Origin: JBCBJZ01 sp038522635
GTDB lineage: Bacteria; Pseudomonadota; Alphaproteobacteria; Rhizobiales; Hyphomicrobiaceae
NCBI GenBank assembly: GCA_038522635.1
Contig: JBCBJZ010000035.1
Location: 1-25,635 of the forward strand
DNA: 25,635 bases
Direction: 5' to 3'
Of the stretch, positions 23,603 through 25,635 are shown in pieces (position 1 is the stretch's first letter; each line of letters opens with the position of its first letter). The position numbers and the translations under genes are program-made. The notes beneath the pieces were generated by a model. The model saw nothing but the letters and a program-made list of their open reading frames with translations. It did not search any database and was not told the DNA's origin.

Positions 23603-24296
23603 ATGGTAGACGTCCGCGACCGAGAAAAGATGCACGAAACCAGTCCGGGCCATTCCTAGCGGGGGTGGGAAGGCATGGCTCGCGAGATACTTGGACGACC
23701 GCCGATGGCCCTGTGCCGAGGCGCTCACGCATCCCCTAAGGCCCGGCGGCAGGGGCTGTGATGAACGAGATCGCGTTGCCTTTGCTTCAACGGATGGGCC
23801 ACGTCGTCCTTGAGACCACCGCGATTGTTCTCCAGATCGTCGGCCATGAAGATGAGGCGCGGTTCACTCCTCGGCTCTGAGACGACGCTTACGATCGACG
23901 GGTTTTGCGGAGCGGCGCGTTTTGCATTCTCACGCAACGTCTGAGACCATGTGAGCGTGTCGGGCGTCGTTGACAGCGGAACACCGTTGCAGGCGCTATA
24001 ATTGCTATGGCTCTCAGGCTTGCTCGTCTTCCTGATCGCGCCCACACGCCCCGCTGGACGACTTGGGTTAGCGATGATGGGTGAAGGGTGAGGGTCCGTA
24101 GGCGATCGAGCGACGCCCAAAACGGGACATTCCGAGTCACAAACGCCGGCAGACACCCTATGCTCCGAACGCAGATTGCGGCTTGTGACCCAGAGCGGCC
24201 TTTGCCTCTCAGTTGCAGGCGCCGAACGACGACCAACACCTCTACCCAAGAACCGCCATCTCTAAAAGTTGCCCAATTGAATGATTCGACTGAGCG
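23603..24296. other. Gene-poor stretch between the sigma module and the acetyltransferase
   Basis: Frames open in this stretch on both strands, but none has a recognisable domain, a ribosome site or a normal codon pattern. It includes copy 2 of direct repeat D (24031-24159). The rest may be decayed coding DNA. Confidence 0.5.
24031..24159 (+). repeat. Degenerate direct repeat D, copy 2
   Basis: This is a copy of 22361-22480 with scattered substitutions and small indels, about three quarters identical by eye. It retains the GCTGGACGACTTGGG core and an in-register TAG. It carries a one-base indel that breaks the ThDP gene frame, so it is a non-coding remnant here. Confidence 0.75.
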
Positions 24297-24743
24297 ATGG
24301 AAACTGTAATCAGAAAGCTTGGAGCGACTGACATCGAACTCGCCCAATCCGTGTTCGCTGTGATGGCCTCCGTGTTCGAAGAACCCCTACGATCGGTGAG
24401 CCGCAAGTACGTGGCTGATCTATTGAGCAGGCCAGATCTGTTTGTTGTTGCGGGATTGGTCGACGGCAAACCCATTTCTGGGCTCACAGCATTTAAGCTT
24501 CCCCTGACACGATCAGAAACCGCAGAGATGTTCGTTTACGATGTCGCAGTGCTTGCGGCCTATCAGCGGCACGGTATTGGTCGCAGGTTGATGCAGGAGG
24601 TGCGCTCCCTAGCCGCTGCGGAGGGGATCGCGACGACATGGGTGCCCGCTGAAGATGAGGACGACCACGCACTTGATTTTTATCGTTCCATTGGCGGTAA
24701 TCCATCGTCGGTGACGATTTTCACGTTCGAAAATCATCCATGA
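24297..24743 (+). CDS. GNAT acetyltransferase, aminoglycoside 3-N-acetyltransferase (AAC(3)-I)-like
   Basis: This 148-residue protein is the usual length for the AAC(3)-I group. The beta strand MFVYDVAVLAAYQRHGIGRR (about 78-97) contains the acetyl-CoA loop Q/RxxGxG as QRHGIGRRL and the Y-DLAV-like motif of that group. WVPAEDEDDHALDFYRSIGG, near the C-terminus, parallels the ADYGDDPAVALYTKLG region of AAC(3)-Ia. The start follows a weak TGAG. It might acetylate aminoglycosides or another amine; resistance is unproven. It lies alone in the A/T-richer accessory segment. Confidence 0.75.
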   Translation: METVIRKLGATDIELAQSVFAVMASVFEEPLRSVSRKYVADLLSRPDLFVVAGLVDGKPISGLTAFKLPLTRSETAEMFVYDVAVLAAYQRHGIGRRLMQEVRSLAAAEGIATTWVPAEDEDDHALDFYRSIGGNPSSVTIFTFENHP

Positions 24744-25065
24744 GTGATTGGCGGAAGCCCAGAGGCTGCGGTCAGATTAGATAATGTTATGTAACCCACA
24801 CGTAAGCTTGCTGGCCCAAGAGACTTATGGGTGTTTGGGCACATGAGGGCCGCTTCTGCGGGTAGTTCAGCCGAAGCTGTCAGACGACGGTCAATAGGAA
24901 TTTGGACCCGGAGCCGAAGTATCATCGGCCCTCTCGAGTTCAGCTATGCGGGCGCAGTTATGCCATCCGCTCAGCGCTTCAGTTCTCGAAGGGTGCAACC
25001 CTTTCAAATGGCTTCCATAGCCTCCGCCACACGCTTCGCCTCGGTTGGTGCGGTTTTCGCCGACG
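24744..25065. other. Intergenic stretch, no gene recognised
   Basis: About 320 bases after the acetyltransferase stop carry no supportable gene. Short frames exist on both strands without domain features. A short leftward frame (about 25012-25086) starting MFNFHVASAKTAP is open but too short to support. Confidence 0.4.
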
Positions 25066-25209
25066 CTACATGGAAGTTGAACATACGCGCACCCAGTTCA
25101 GATCGAGCACGCGCACGATCTGGCGAACCGGGTGATTGCCCGGCACCGCCTCATCCCGATCAAACGCGTAGAAGAGCTCCTTCTGATCCCGGTTGAGCCG
25201 CCCCATCAT
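25066..25209 (-). pseudogene. N-terminal remnant of an insertion-sequence transposase
   Basis: The reading frame starting MMGRLNRDQKELFYAFDRD, with PVRQIVRVLDLNWVR about 30 residues on, matches the opening of IS1182/IS5-type transposases. The frame stops after about 47 residues, where the family runs for several hundred. The expected continuation (a DDE domain) is not found to the left, so this is a decayed fragment. Confidence 0.6.
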
Positions 25210-25398
25210 TGCTTTGCCCCCGCGGTGCCTGCCGCACACCAACGCAATCACTGTTCGCTCGCGACCTCAACGGGAGTTCTGCAACACAATCGGCCCGGCT
25301 CTCCAGATCTCATCCTGATGCTATAGCGTCCGAAGTTGAGCCAACTGCTGCCGTCATGTGCTCAGTGGTGAGATGAAATAGGCAGACCCGGCGCGGAA

Positions 25399-25635
25399 TC
25401 ATGCTCTTGTAACTTTGGCGGCGTAGCAACCTGGTTTTGCATAGTGCATATGGATGTACTCCACGTCGGGTTCTGCGAACAGTTTTTCGATTGCTATCTC
25501 CAATTGATCGCCTTCAACTGCATCGGCATTAATCATGAAGTGATTTTTGCCAAACGCTCGCAACGACATCAATCGATGCCTGAATAGTATTGGAACCTCG
25601 TCGATTTGTGGGCGGGCGCGCTTTACATTCTCTCG
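25399..25635 (-). CDS. DUF1203-like protein, 3' end only
   Basis: A frame open from the right edge of the window to the TGA at 25399-25401 encodes at least 78 residues. It contains VPILFRHRLMSLRAFG, NADAVEGDQLEIAIEKLFA and the end YIHMHYAKPGCYAAKV, followed by TRA. This pattern, including the terminal GCYAAKV, resembles the C-terminus of DUF1203 proteins, whose function is unknown. The start lies outside the window. Codon use is more A/T-rich than in the core genes. Confidence 0.65.
   Translation of the reverse strand, partial: RENVKRARPQIDEVPILFRHRLMSLRAFGKNHFMINADAVEGDQLEIAIEKLFAEPDVEYIHMHYAKPGCYAAKVTRA

Noticed and set aside
23725..24249. Minus-strand 174-codon frame in the accessory segment
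   Set aside because: No recognisable domain, starts inside repeat-rich DNA, and overlaps repeat D copy 2; not enough to call a gene.
24088..24309. Plus-strand 73-codon frame beginning in repeat D copy 2
   Set aside because: Arises from the repeat and overlaps the acetyltransferase start; no domain or ribosome site.

Overview
The window is about 25.6 kb of mostly GC-rich DNA with the gene content of a free-living Gram-negative alphaproteobacterium. The evidence is TRAP transport of the TAXI type, a Wza/Wzc-type envelope polysaccharide export set, an Fpr-type ferredoxin reductase, strong G/C bias at third codon positions, and several dispersed REP-like palindromes just after genes. Order and genus cannot be fixed from this sequence.

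Layout: (1) 1-3433: an HpsN-like sulfopropanediol (DHPS) dehydrogenase of the histidinol dehydrogenase fold, a zinc alcohol dehydrogenase 5 bases downstream, and a convergent short-chain dehydrogenase. (2) 3430-9944, minus strand: an exopolysaccharide export operon read cpsB-like PHP phosphatase > Wza-type lipoprotein > Wzc-type co-polymerase/tyrosine kinase > J-domain protein > membrane-anchored TPR/beta-sandwich protein > (start/stop-coupled) short-chain dehydrogenase. (3) 10250-11519, plus strand: two paralogous secreted FecR-like small proteins ending in a hydrophobic segment plus a poly-aspartate tail, each followed by a related hairpin terminator. (4) 11757-14943: UDP-glucose dehydrogenase and bifunctional ManC, which supply UDP-glucuronate and GDP-mannose. 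No glycosyltransferase, flippase or polymerase lies in the window, so assembly genes must be elsewhere. (5) 15283-16588: ferredoxin-NADP reductase and a MaoC-fold protein that lacks the usual hydratase residues. (6) 16744-20134, minus strand: TAXI-type TRAP receptor and fused permease. (7) 20748-22400: a thiamine-diphosphate enzyme of unknown substrate. (8) 22430-25635: a more A/T-rich, patchy accessory segment with a DUF2703 protein coupled to a SigZ-like ECF sigma factor, bracketed by degenerate direct repeats, one of which includes the 3' end of the ThDP gene; then an AAC(3)-I-like acetyltransferase, a transposase remnant and the 3' end of a DUF1203 gene running off the window.

Three REP-like repeat families (A, B and C below) sit between genes and link distant parts of the window. 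The most system-like unexplained items are the DUF2703/ECF-sigma pair, which has no visible anti-sigma factor, the J-domain and TPR/beta-sandwich proteins embedded in the polysaccharide export operon, and the paired FecR-like poly-Asp-tail proteins. All functions are assigned by reading motifs; no database search was possible.
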